From the NCBI GenBank assembly GCA_014871385.1, contig CM026433.1:6955585-7019584 (forward strand): 64,000 bases of DNA, written 5' to 3'. Below the pieces are notes generated by a model. That model worked only from the letters and a program-made list of their open reading frames with translations. It was not told the origin of the DNA and did not search any database. The translations under genes were made by a program, and so were the position numbers. Shown piece after piece: positions 47,789 through 58,604 of the stretch (within the stretch, counting starts at the first letter, position 1; the number at the start of each line of letters is the position of its first letter). Source of the DNA: Ceratodon purpureus (Eukaryota > Streptophyta > Bryopsida > Pseudoditrichales > Ditrichaceae).

Positions 47789-48913
47789 ATGGAGAAGGAG
47801 GTGTCTTGCGTGCATTGCGAGTCCAAGAATGTGAAGTTCAAGTACCTGAACAATGGGAAGAGTGACCAACATAGGTACCTATGCTTGGATTGCGAGGTGG
47901 TGTTCACTTGGGAGAATCATGATAGGCCAAAACCCAAGCACTACAAGAAGGTTCGCAACCAAGACCCGGTTGAGATCCAAGGTCAGCGGACGCAATGCAA
48001 CAAGTGTTTTGCCGTGAATAACGCACAATTCAAGTTCTACAACAACAAGAGGCAGTATGGCGAGACCCAGCCCCGGTTCAAATGTTTGAGCTGTGGAGAT
48101 TTCTTCCAGATGCACTTGGAGGGAGGAGTTTTGGTGGCCATCGAGACGAGCAGGAAGAGGTCACGCAATCTGAATGCAAATGAAGTCGCCAATATGCCAG
48201 GCACATTGGTTAAGGCTGCCGAGGGTGAAGGTGCAGATGGATACTACATGGGTGCAAATGCAGATTTCATCGAGGCTGGTGGCATAGTTGAGAATACCGA
48301 GATTGATGCGGTTGGAAATAATACCGAGGACGTTGATGATGGTGATATAGATTATCTTGTTTCCGTTGTTGAATCTATTGTGGCGGCTGGTGGTTGTACG
48401 TGCGAGGATTGTGTTGCTGCATATATCAAAGCAGCCAGTGGTGTCGACAACTGGGCAACAGTTGATGAGGCTTGTACAACTGGGCCTTCTGCAAACCAGA
48501 TTCCAGTTGAGCACACGAACTACGGTCTCTTGGACCTGATCACCATGCCGGAGGGTGATGACCTGATCCTTGTGCCCAATGAGTGGGATGAGCTGAATTC
48601 CTTGGACCTCACCATGCCGGAGGGTGATGACCTCCTTGTGCCCAACGAGTGGGACGAACTGAATTCCTTGGACCTCACCATGCCGGAGGGTGATGACCTC
48701 CCTGTGCCCAATGAGGGGGATGAACTGAAGTCCTTGCTTGAGCCTGTCAATGACTCAGTGGACCAAGATTGCGATCCGGAAACGTTAAACATAGATTCCT
48801 ATGTCGAGGAGTTGGAGAATATCCTGGGAGACGACTCGGATGATGTCGATGACGGTTGCACAGACATGCCAAATCCATGGGCACTCTGGGATTCTGAAGT
48901 GGTGCTACAATAA
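47789..48913 (+). CDS. Double Dof-like zinc-finger acidic protein, copy 4
   Basis: 374 residues, intronless and open, with the two Dof-like fingers, basic KRSRN segment and three acidic repeats as in copies 2 and 3. Its protein equals copy 2 wherever I compared them. The surrounding unit is almost identical to unit 3, with only scattered single-base differences (for example at about 49351 and 50168), so the duplication or a conversion event is recent. Confidence 0.8.
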   Translation: MEKEVSCVHCESKNVKFKYLNNGKSDQHRYLCLDCEVVFTWENHDRPKPKHYKKVRNQDPVEIQGQRTQCNKCFAVNNAQFKFYNNKRQYGETQPRFKCLSCGDFFQMHLEGGVLVAIETSRKRSRNLNANEVANMPGTLVKAAEGEGADGYYMGANADFIEAGGIVENTEIDAVGNNTEDVDDGDIDYLVSVVESIVAAGGCTCEDCVAAYIKAASGVDNWATVDEACTTGPSANQIPVEHTNYGLLDLITMPEGDDLILVPNEWDELNSLDLTMPEGDDLLVPNEWDELNSLDLTMPEGDDLPVPNEGDELKSLLEPVNDSVDQDCDPETLNIDSYVEELENILGDDSDDVDDGCTDMPNPWALWDSEVVLQ

Positions 48914-51900
48914 TTTTGTCACCCACTGCCACTGGAAATTAGCTACAAACAGTACTCACTGGAGAGTGAGTGAGTCTGGAGGGAAACCATGATCATATGG
49001 CACCTTTGATCTCAAGATTGCAAAACATTGATGACAAATTCAATCTTGAGTACGGTGGACTCCTGAAGCAAAAACAATGAACAGTTACTCAAGCTTGGAA
49101 GGTTGACAAACTAGTCTGTCTAACAATTTATTTTCAGATTCATCTGTATGCACTAAGTCTATAAATCCAATGACAGCACTTGCTTTGTAGTGCATTCAGG
49201 TTTCCTTCCTGCAGACAGCTCTTGAATTGTACTAGAACTTTCAAGCGAATGTACTAGACAAAAGCTTCCAGGAATTGTAGTAACTGTGAATAATCCAAGT
49301 GGGCTTACAAGTGGCAAGAACCCAAACAGTTTAGATGGTCATGATCATATAAAAGTTTTAGACTTGGTTCGAGATCATAATTCTTGAAAATGTTATAGTC
49401 CTTCTCAAATTATATAGTAGCCCATGTAAATCACAAAACATCATCATGGTCACTTTGTCACTGTAGAGCTGATCTGAACAACAAATTATGGCTGAATCCA
49501 TGTAACTTCAAAGTTTCTAGTTTGAAATGAAATTGGAGACCGTCCAGCTCTCTTTTTCATCTTTGGTGGTTGGTTACTATTACCATTTACAATTTAGAGC
49601 TAGACTTGTAAGTTGTACAACTTGTGACCACCCAATCACGGTAATTGGGTGAATTTTGATTTCGTTCTAATTCATGAAGAATTAGATTTCCAACTTGATT
49701 TTGATAAGTAGATATCTTGGAATTCTTACAAATGTAATGATGAATGTAAAAAGTGTTTACAAATCAAAATTACAGACCTTGATTTCCTTTGTGCTATTTT
49801 TTACTTATGGAAGATGACTGTTTGTAGATTTTTTTGAAGTTTAGGATTGAGGTTTTGATTTTATTAAATTCAATTAAACTAGTATATTCGTTCAACTATT
49901 TGAAACCCTCCTTGGAGAAGTAGGGAATTCGATAAGCCCCCTCTAAGTGAATATTTACTCAGTGACTCACTGGTGAATAGGTTTCAAGAAAAAAACAATG
50001 TTCTTTCAAACCATTATTCTCTGACATGGGCCACCTTGGAAAAACATTGGTACACATGTGTTACGGACATATAATCTACATCACCTTGTCGAAGGTTAAA
50101 ACTTTTGTTGGATCTTCTAGAACTTATCTAAGATCTAAGTATAGATTGGATTTGCATTGACCTTTGTGCGCTCTTAAAGTATATTCGTATAATATCTTTA
50201 GTGACTCTTAGAACTTTGTAAGGCTAGGTTGATTGTCAACTATCCTTATCACTTCCGCAAGCCAACTAAAGCCTATCTTGTAGATTAATTATATTATTTT
50301 TTAATAGGAACCATAGTAGTATATAATGAAGGCAAGGTGAGGGGACCTCAATCTTGCCAACACAAGTCTTGGAGCATTCTAGCTACATGTATCTTGTACT
50401 TCAATTGTTATAAAGCTTTAGCATTCGTTTTGAACTTTTGAGATTTGTTTATCCATTATGTGTATCACTCTTTGGCTAGTGCAGCACATTGTAGTGCGAC
50501 AAGTATTACATAGTTTCTGTCCATCAAGGCTTAATACCTGGTACGGCACATCATAGTGCAGTATGTATTGCACAATTTCTGCAGCCTATCAGGCTCTGTA
50601 CTTCGTGCGGTAGATTAGTAGTGCGGTAGGTATTGCATAGTCTTTGTCCATTAGGCTCTACATTCCGTGCGGCACATTAGTAGTGTACTGTGTGGCAGGT
50701 ATTGCACACTATCTATGTGTTGGAAGGTTTTTGTGTCTATGACAACCTGCTTTTTGAACAAGTAACCAAAATAATTGCTTTTGAGGTTGTCAAAACAAAA
50801 GGTAGTTACCTTGAAAAAAAAATATACAGTTTTAGTACGGATCAAAGTTATCTTGCCCATTTTTATTAGAATGTGGAGAAAACCTTTCTCTTTACTACAT
50901 AGTAGAGGTTTTGTTAGTTTTTCATTTCTACTTCAATGGTATACTCAAAGTTCCATTGTTTTTACTACACTTAAAGTAAAACATACAAATCCTAATAGCT
51001 TAGTGGTATAGTTACAGATCTAGTGTTGATTTGGATTTAACTAGTATCCTTAAAACTTTATAGATTGAGATATCGTATTGTTTTATTACCCATGTTTGGT
51101 TGTTCAACTTGATTAATAGTACTTGGGCATTTAAATATATTATTAAACATTTGCTAATATAAATCGATTTTACATGAATGATTATTTAACATCGTTTTAT
51201 ACAAACATTTGATTGTTTTTACTAATTTACCAATTTAATAATTCTAGATCTATATTCCTCGAATTAAAACACTTGCCAACTTCTTAGATTGAAGTGAGAT
51301 TTTTCTAACTTGCATAAACTTGAATTGCAAATCAATCCATTGAATTATTGAATAGAACTTCGAATGGAGAAAAATGATTGTTTGAAGGTTGACTTGTTCA
51401 TAGTGTCAAAAGCAATATTAAAACCTATTATGGGTTTAGAACAAAATTATGAGGAAGTAGATTAAGTTTAAGCATAAGTTGTTTATGACTTTGATCTTTT
51501 GAATAAACATAGAGTAGCCTTCTAAAATATACGGCAAGATTATTAGTTTGAAAGAGTGGTTCATTTCATATTATACATTCATGACATGGAATTTTGACAA
51601 TATAACATGGTGGATATGAACTTGTATCAATCTAATTTTTTTGAAAATCTCATGAAATTATAACATTTGTTCTTTTGTTCTATTGTTAAATTAAAGTGAG
51701 CATAGGAATTACTTGAATTGAAAAGATGTAATGTAACACCAACCTCAATGCAATAATTTCTTAAATCATTACTTATCAAGGATGTAAATGGAAGTTGTTG
51801 AACTCACTACATGTGACATAGCAACAAACTCAATACTTCCACTACTAAAATCTACTTTTGCAGAGTTGTCAATTTAGCAAGATGTGACACAAGATGGTTG

Positions 51901-54459
51901 GAGCACTGGATTTTTAGTTTTATAGGGCTGTAAAACTAGCAACGTGAAACATGACAACATTTCCAATGTTTTGATTGCATCAATTTACATTTTGATTTTG
52001 ACAAGACTATAAACCTATCACCATGAAACATGGCAATATGTTCGACTCTATTATTGAATCAACTTTACAACAAAAATTTGATAAGGTCGTGAATATGACA
52101 ATATAAAACATGTAAAGACTCTAGTTGTCTTAACTTTGCATTGTAATTTTGATAAGATCATTGTAAATTGACAAGATGAAAAGTTGGCAATATATTAGGC
52201 TCTTCACTTGAGTCGGCTCTGCAAAGAAAAATTGCCTCCATTGTAATTAATAGGATGAAATTGAGGGTATAGTCAATACTTTGATTGAGTGAGCTTTGGA
52301 GAGGAATAACGTGAGTTGGTCATAAATTTGACAAGATAAAATACAACAAAATATTCAACACGTTTACTCTGTCAACTTTGCACGGAGAAAAACTAACATG
52401 GTTGTAAATATGACAAGATGAAATGCACCAACACGTTTACCACTTTTGTGGAGTCAGATTTGCACGCCGAAGATTTGATATGGCCATAAATCTGACAAAA
52501 TGAAACACGGCAACATGTTACAACTTTATTGAGTCAGTTTTGCAGACAAAAGAATTGACTTGGCCGTTTAATCTTACACCATGAAACATGGTCACATGTT
52601 CAATACGTCTATGGAGTCGGCTTTGTAGAGAAAAGACTGGCCTAGTCGTAAATATGACAAAATACCCTAGTCGTAAATATGACAAAAGGCGTACGTAGTC
52701 GTAAATTTGACAATTGGCTTAGCCAAAAATCTGACAGATAACAAAATGTTCAACCCTTTTATTAAGCCAACTTTGCAAAAATACAATGTGACGTTGTCGT
52801 ACATTTAATAAGGTGAAGCATATTTGATACTTTAATTGCATTAGTTTTGCATTGTAATTTTGACACAACTCTAAATATGACATGATGAAAAATGGCAATG
52901 TGTTTGATACTATAATATAGTGAGCTTTTATATGTAATTTTGAGAAGATGAAACTTACCAACATGTTAAAGATTAAGCTTTGGAGCATGTAATTATACTT
53001 ATTGATTATGAATAGAAAGTCGGAAGAATGACCCCATATATAGTTATACTGCACAAAGTTAGCTCTAAAGTTTTCAGACATAAATGTTTTGCTATACTTC
53101 TCAACCATCTTTACGAATTTTTATGCAACTAACTAATATATTTGTCTTTGAAATCGTCAAAAACCAAAATCCTTTCATAATGAAACTTTTTCATTCTAAA
53201 AATTATCAAGGGGTTTAGTGTATTCTCTTTTTGGACATTCTTTTTATAAAGTAACAAACTTTTGACAATTTTTATTGTGAATTTTTTCTACTAAATTTTT
53301 TTTTCCTTTGGAAAAATCTCAAAGTTAAGAATTATGCTAATTACTTGTATAATAAGTCTAAGAGGTAGAGAAAGGATGCAACAAATGTTTTGGAGTTGCC
53401 GAAAGATAGGAAAAATCACATTGGGCACTATAATGTTTTTTTAATGTTTAGCAAAAACAAATAAATTTGTTTTTACAACACTTTTGCAATTCTCTCCGTC
53501 TAATTTTGTTTTCAAAAATCACATTCAAAATAGACGCTGTATATAATTTTACGGTCAATATGATTCTTTTAATGATTTGATAATTGAGGTTCCAAGATAT
53601 GTATGTACAATCCAAGTCTAGTGCTCCAGCAATTGGCAACCAGTGGAAACATATTCACCACTTTTAAGACTTGTATTGAGAATATAAAAAATCTACAATA
53701 TATTCCAATGTATTATGCAATAATTTTGAACTTTGTTTTTAGACTGATCATTGTTAAACTCAAAAATCAAAATAATGCCACCTTAATTTAAAATGCAACA
53801 AAAAAGTTATATCATTTTGAAAAATAGAAATAAAGCATTTATTTATATCATTCACATTTTTTTGGTAATCATATCAATGTCAAATGATGAATTTTTACTC
53901 AAAAACATACTAATTTTCTAAATCATTCAACCAATGATAGATATATAACTTAGAATTTAGAGATTTGTATGCTCACAACAAGCTTAATTTTTTTTCCCGA
54001 GGCAAATATGTCAATGGATTCAAAACAACTAAAAATATAATAAAATATAATCTTCAAGTATAGGGATATATAAACATTTACGAAGTTCAGGTAGCCACAC
54101 AGTGAAAAACATGCATACCGGTATATAGAAGAATTTATACTTCGATCTACAGGTCCTATGCATAAGAATTTAAAAAAAGTACAAGCTATATGATTAACCA
54201 ACAAAAGGAAAATAAAAGAAAATTATTGAGCATCACCCAAGGTGTAAAATGGCTTTTGAAAATTCGTTTGATTTTTGGATGGAAAAATGACATGGAAACA
54301 CTGTTTACAGTTGCAAGAAAATACCCGGACAGATCATTTGTAATGCACATCAAAGCTCTATCATAGAACTTGACATTTACACATCTTTAACTTGATTGAA
54401 ATTACACTTTCTGTAGTACAACAGCAGGTTCGTTAATATACTCTAGTACTGTACAGTAT
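48914..54459. other. Unit 4 spacer
   Basis: Nearly identical to the unit 3 spacer and close to unit 1. Contains the ~65-bp satellite at about 50470-50720 and the ~81-bp satellite at about 51860-52960. No credible gene. Confidence 0.65.
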
Positions 54460-55579
54460 CATAGTTCGGCTCGGCCTCTGCTGTGCTAAGTTGGAACAGG
54501 TTGGTTTTCTTATGCAACTCAGGAAAGGTTGCAACTAAAAGATTAAATACCGGAGATGAAGCAATAGATCGAGTCTGCCAAGAGTGAACTCTCCCTTTGT
54601 CAAGGAGTTAGACTTTCAGATTTGAGTAGGTTGAACCTTCTTCCATGTAGTATAGATTCTTACTGATTCTCAGGGTAGAGCCCAATTCAGAGTCCTGTAC
54701 TGTCTGATGACTGTGGCAGCAATCATGTATGATACCGAAAATCCAATCACGAAGGTGAGGAAATTTAACACAGCCTGAGTCACGCATTGTCTCGTCTCTC
54801 CGAGAATTACTTCTTTTGAGGAACACATTACACGTTAAGTGAATGCTTACTTCGGGACATTTATTTCGTTTGTAGAGCTATGGGTTGAGAGACTCAGTGG
54901 TTACAGAATCTGCATACTGGTGCCAATGTGCAGAAGACTCTCTGCCTACATTTTGTATGCACATCAACTGATCAGGTAAGGAGATGAGAACAGCGCCACC
55001 ATGGTGACGTGAAACCTGAAATAGGCTAACCATAATGGCTGTAATAGTGATGGCTTGTGCTTCACGTCACTGAAATATCCCATAGTTTTCGCATTACACT
55101 AGCTTCAGTGTAGACTACAAAAAGGGCCTCGCCCATTCTGGATTCCACCATTCTATTCCTCTGCAGTCTCCACAGAACTCTGTGCGCTTGTGCCTTGAAG
55201 GAGATTGTAAGAGTTCCAGAATTGGTTGGTTTCAAATACGAAGTGGGACAACGAGAAGTTCTTTTGACTGCTTGTGTGAAGGGAGCTTACTAGAGTTTCA
55301 CAACCTGCTGCTTCGAAGCTATTGGAAGGAATCAGAACCTGCTGCTTCGAAGCTATTGGAAGGGATCAGAACCTGCTGCTTCGAAGCTATTGGAAGGGAT
55401 CAGAACCTGCTGCTTCGAAGCTATTGGAAGGGAATCGCTCAAACAGAGCCGCACTCTGATCATCACGAAAGTGTGAGCAAAATTCAAATTCCTTGGCTCC
55501 AACACACAGACCCAAAAGTAATCAGCGGGATCTGGATACCAGGTTATCCCAAGCAAAGAATTGTGTGGGGATTGCAAAT

Positions 55580-55852
55580 ATGGAGAAGGAGGTGTCTTGC
55601 GTGCATTGCGAGTCCAAGAATGTGAAGTTCAAGTACCTGAACAATGGGAAGAGTGACCAACAGAGGTACCTATGCTTGGATTGCGAGGTGGTGTTCACTT
55701 GGGAGAATCATGATAGGCCAAAACCCAAGCACTACAAGAAGGTTCGCAACCAAGACCCGGTTGAGATCCAAGGTCAGCGGACGCAATGCAACAAGTGTTT
55801 TGCCGTGAATAACGCACAATTCAAGTTCTACAACAAACGCCATATTCATTAA
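55580..55852 (+). pseudogene. Double Dof-like gene, copy 5, truncated in finger 2
   Basis: The unit matches copy 4 until about 55836, then changes abruptly to unrelated AT-rich sequence. The frame adds five foreign residues after FKFYN and stops at 55852, giving 90 residues. Finger 1 is complete (one change, QQRYLC for QHRYLC). Finger 2 keeps only its first CX2C pair, and the whole acidic part is lost. The promoter and leader are intact, so it could still make a one-finger peptide. Most likely a dead end of the array. Confidence 0.85.
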
Positions 55853-58604
55853 ATTGGCCACTACACGTTATATTGGCCACTTGAAATAGTGTGAGTTCCT
55901 GAAAATTAAAAAACACGTACTGTGGCATAATGCAATGGTGAGTAGATTATGGAGGGATTAAGGAGAAATAAAAAATAATACTGGAAATAAATTTCATTGA
56001 AGGTAAAAGAAAAGGTGTTAAAGAAGAATTTAGCATGTTTGACAATAATGGGATATAAAGAAATGTTTGTAAAGATAAAGAAATTGACTCATGTAAAGAT
56101 AAAGAAATATTTGTAAAGATAAAGAATGCGACTCATGTAAAGATAAAGAAATGTTTGTAAAGATAAAGAATATGGCTCCAAGCTCCAGCAAGCTCACTCC
56201 CCCATCCATCCAGCACCCCCACTCAGCATACAAGACATCCACAACCACTAAGCATAAAAAAACAGCCTCGCCTCCATCCTCAACTCCTACCTTCAATAGC
56301 TTTGTCAAAAACAAAGAGAGGGCATTAGCAAAGCATTCAGGTTTTTGAATAGGTGCAAGCCCATATCCCATATCGAATGGGTCTCCTAGGACAGCCTTGA
56401 ATATAAGTGAGAAATGGGTGTTCCCAAGATGTGAAAGGGGAACCATGTAATGCGAAGTTGTCGTGGCAGCCACTGTGGTGCTAGTGCCGGATTTCGTTCA
56501 CCCATGGGCCCCTCTCCACCTACCCCGACCCTAACCCACCCTACCCTACCCTGCCCTACCTTGCCCTACCCTACCCTACCCACCATGTCCACTAACCTTT
56601 TTATGGATTTTTACACAAGTTCTGTATTATATTTTTCTCTTTTAATTATAAATTTCCAGCACTTATTTGATGTTTTGAAAATTGAATCTCAATTCCCACT
56701 TAAATAAAAGTTCTAAAAGTATAATCTTCCAATTTGAAAAAATTGATTATAATGTTTATTTTTTGATTAGGGATTATTTAATTCTCTATTAAATTTTGTA
56801 TAAGATAGAAATTCAAATTTTTTGTTCTTTGGTGATTTGAATAAAATGATTCATGTGAATAAGTTTAAATGTTTCACAGAATGAGTCTCAAAGAGGTTGA
56901 ATCCATTCATCATGTAGTAAAATAGTAGTTTCCAACTTTCCAAAAATGCAGTCAAACGTTTTCATAATTAGTATGATTTTCCACATCAGTTTTATTTTAA
57001 GTGAGGCATTTGAATATCAGGATCTAATGAAGTAGCATATAACATATAAAACCCAAAAGTATGGAAATCTTTTGTCATAAAACTGACTATACAATATCAA
57101 ACACAATTTAGTAGTTTTTGAGTTCTTAGAAACCCTGAGTCTTATTCTTTGAAATTTGAATGTTGGTGTAATAAAGTATGAAAAATTGACAAGTCAAGGA
57201 CCTCATCTATAAACTCAGTTAGAATTACAACCAAAACCATTATAGTTATGTTTATGCTTGTAGACAATGTGTCAACAGTCTTTTACAGCCACAAGAAAAG
57301 TCAAACCATACATATAAATCAACGGAAGAGAGGAAAGACTCCAATTCCAATCATAACTTGGAAGCCTTAATCAACTATTCCATCCAACACTATGCTTTAG
57401 CTCCACACCGCTATATACCTCACAAATGATTTATCATAAATTTCATCTTCTAAACATTATATTATATTTTATTTTATTTTATTAAGATCCAATCCTTGAG
57501 AGATTTTACCAGCCACTGTATGATCATAAGGACAAAATGATTCAACTCTAATTTTCGAGGTATCCAAATTTTGGATGATGTGACTAACAATTAATATTTT
57601 GACCACTTTCAAGCTTTGAACACCACATTGGCCATCACAAACTAGCTCAGCTTTTTTTGCACTGAAATGGAAAACAAAACTCTGTGACACAACAGCTCAA
57701 TGCGTATCAAGTCTCTTACCGTCGTGGAACACAACTTAGGTGGCTTGGATAAGGCTGATGAGCTAGTGTTATTTGACAACCAGGTCAATTACTGGAATCA
57801 GAATCCCTTCACTCGAAATATAGAACCAATGTATAATTTATTAATTTACCAGATTTTGCAGAGGAAACTGGTAGTTCAGGGAGGTAGCTTCATTTTACAA
57901 AATAGGAAAAAAGGTTATCATCTACATTGTTATTTTTATAATTTCACTATGGAAACCGGGCCATGAATCTGATTGACCTCCATGGCCCATGGGTGAGTTT
58001 ACATCCAAGTTCTGAGTCTGCTTTTATTTACATTTTTTGTAGAAATTGCAATTGTCTATTGGTGAAGTACTTTATATTTACATTATTCTATGCACAAATC
58101 ATGCTCGGCACTTCCAATCGAATGTCCATCCTCTTAGCATGAACTTGAAGTGTCAAACCAATATACAGACTCGTTCTGTAACAGTTTCAAATTCCAAGCT
58201 TAACCCAGGCTGATTGAACTTTGTAGTAAGTTTGCTCCACACAATATTATGTGCACTGTGCAGCAGCTGCATCTCTGTCCAGCAAGTTGATCAGCTAATT
58301 AACTTGAAATGTGGGCTTCTCAGGCTGGTGTGCTAGCTCACATTGCTTGTACCCTAATCCATGCCCACTTTCGAACAAGTTTTGCACAAATGTCTCAAAG
58401 TCCAGTACATGGAGGCTTGTGCTTGCTGTGCCTGAATTTCCGATAGACATACAGAGACAATGAAACTAAACCACCAAAGTAGCTTTACAGACAAGCATGT
58501 GATCAGAGTGGTGACTTAGGGACAAAGATATAAAAATATTAAGTATATAAAAATATATAGATATAAAAATATAAAGTACCATATCAACTACTACAGCTAT
58601 TATT
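55837..58604. other. Right flank of the array, no gene recognised
   Basis: AT-rich DNA with simple repeats. At about 56066-56170 the word gtaaagataaag occurs five times, alternately preceded by tt and at. A C-rich tract is listed separately. An 88-codon ATG frame at 57700-57966 (MRIKSLTVVEHNLGG...) has no homology I can name. Confidence 0.5.
56521..56585. repeat. (CCCTA)n-type tract, G-quadruplex-prone on the minus strand
   Basis: A run of ccctacc, ccctgcc and ctaaccc words. Read on the minus strand it is GGGTA repeated with variants, giving well over four G3 tracts a few bases apart. It resembles but does not equal the plant telomere repeat (TTTAGGG). Confidence 0.8.

Larger units (their letters stand above)
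23354..55836 (+). repeat. Head-to-tail array of five ~7.75-kb units, last one truncated
   Basis: Unit starts, marked by catagttcggctcggcc, are 23354, 31142, 46669 and 54460. The unit 3 start (about 38930) has lost about 50 bp including this mark. Gene ATGs at 24501, 32234, 39998, 47789 and 55580 give periods of 7733, 7764, 7791 and 7791 bp. Units 3 and 4 are nearly identical over their whole length. Unit 2 carries many substitutions and small indels in its spacer. Unit 5 ends at about 55836 within the gene. Each unit is leader, gene, then about 5.5 kb of AT-rich spacer. I see no flanking target duplication or terminal repeat that would make the unit a transposon. Confidence 0.95.

Noticed and set aside
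47391-47834. 147-codon plus frame overlapping the double-Dof gene leader
   Set aside because: It begins at GTG, not ATG, and its repeated peptide comes from the 34-bp minisatellite read in another frame. It overlaps the real gene in a different frame.
56030-56473. 147-codon minus frame with SLSLHESHSLSL
   Set aside because: It translates the gtaaagataaag tandem repeat; low-complexity product without conserved features.
57700-57966. 88-codon frame with LGGLDKADEL, faintly like a DDE transposase GG-D-x-x-D/E block
   Set aside because: The similarity covers only a few residues; no catalytic acidic triad or neighbouring coding sequence is seen.
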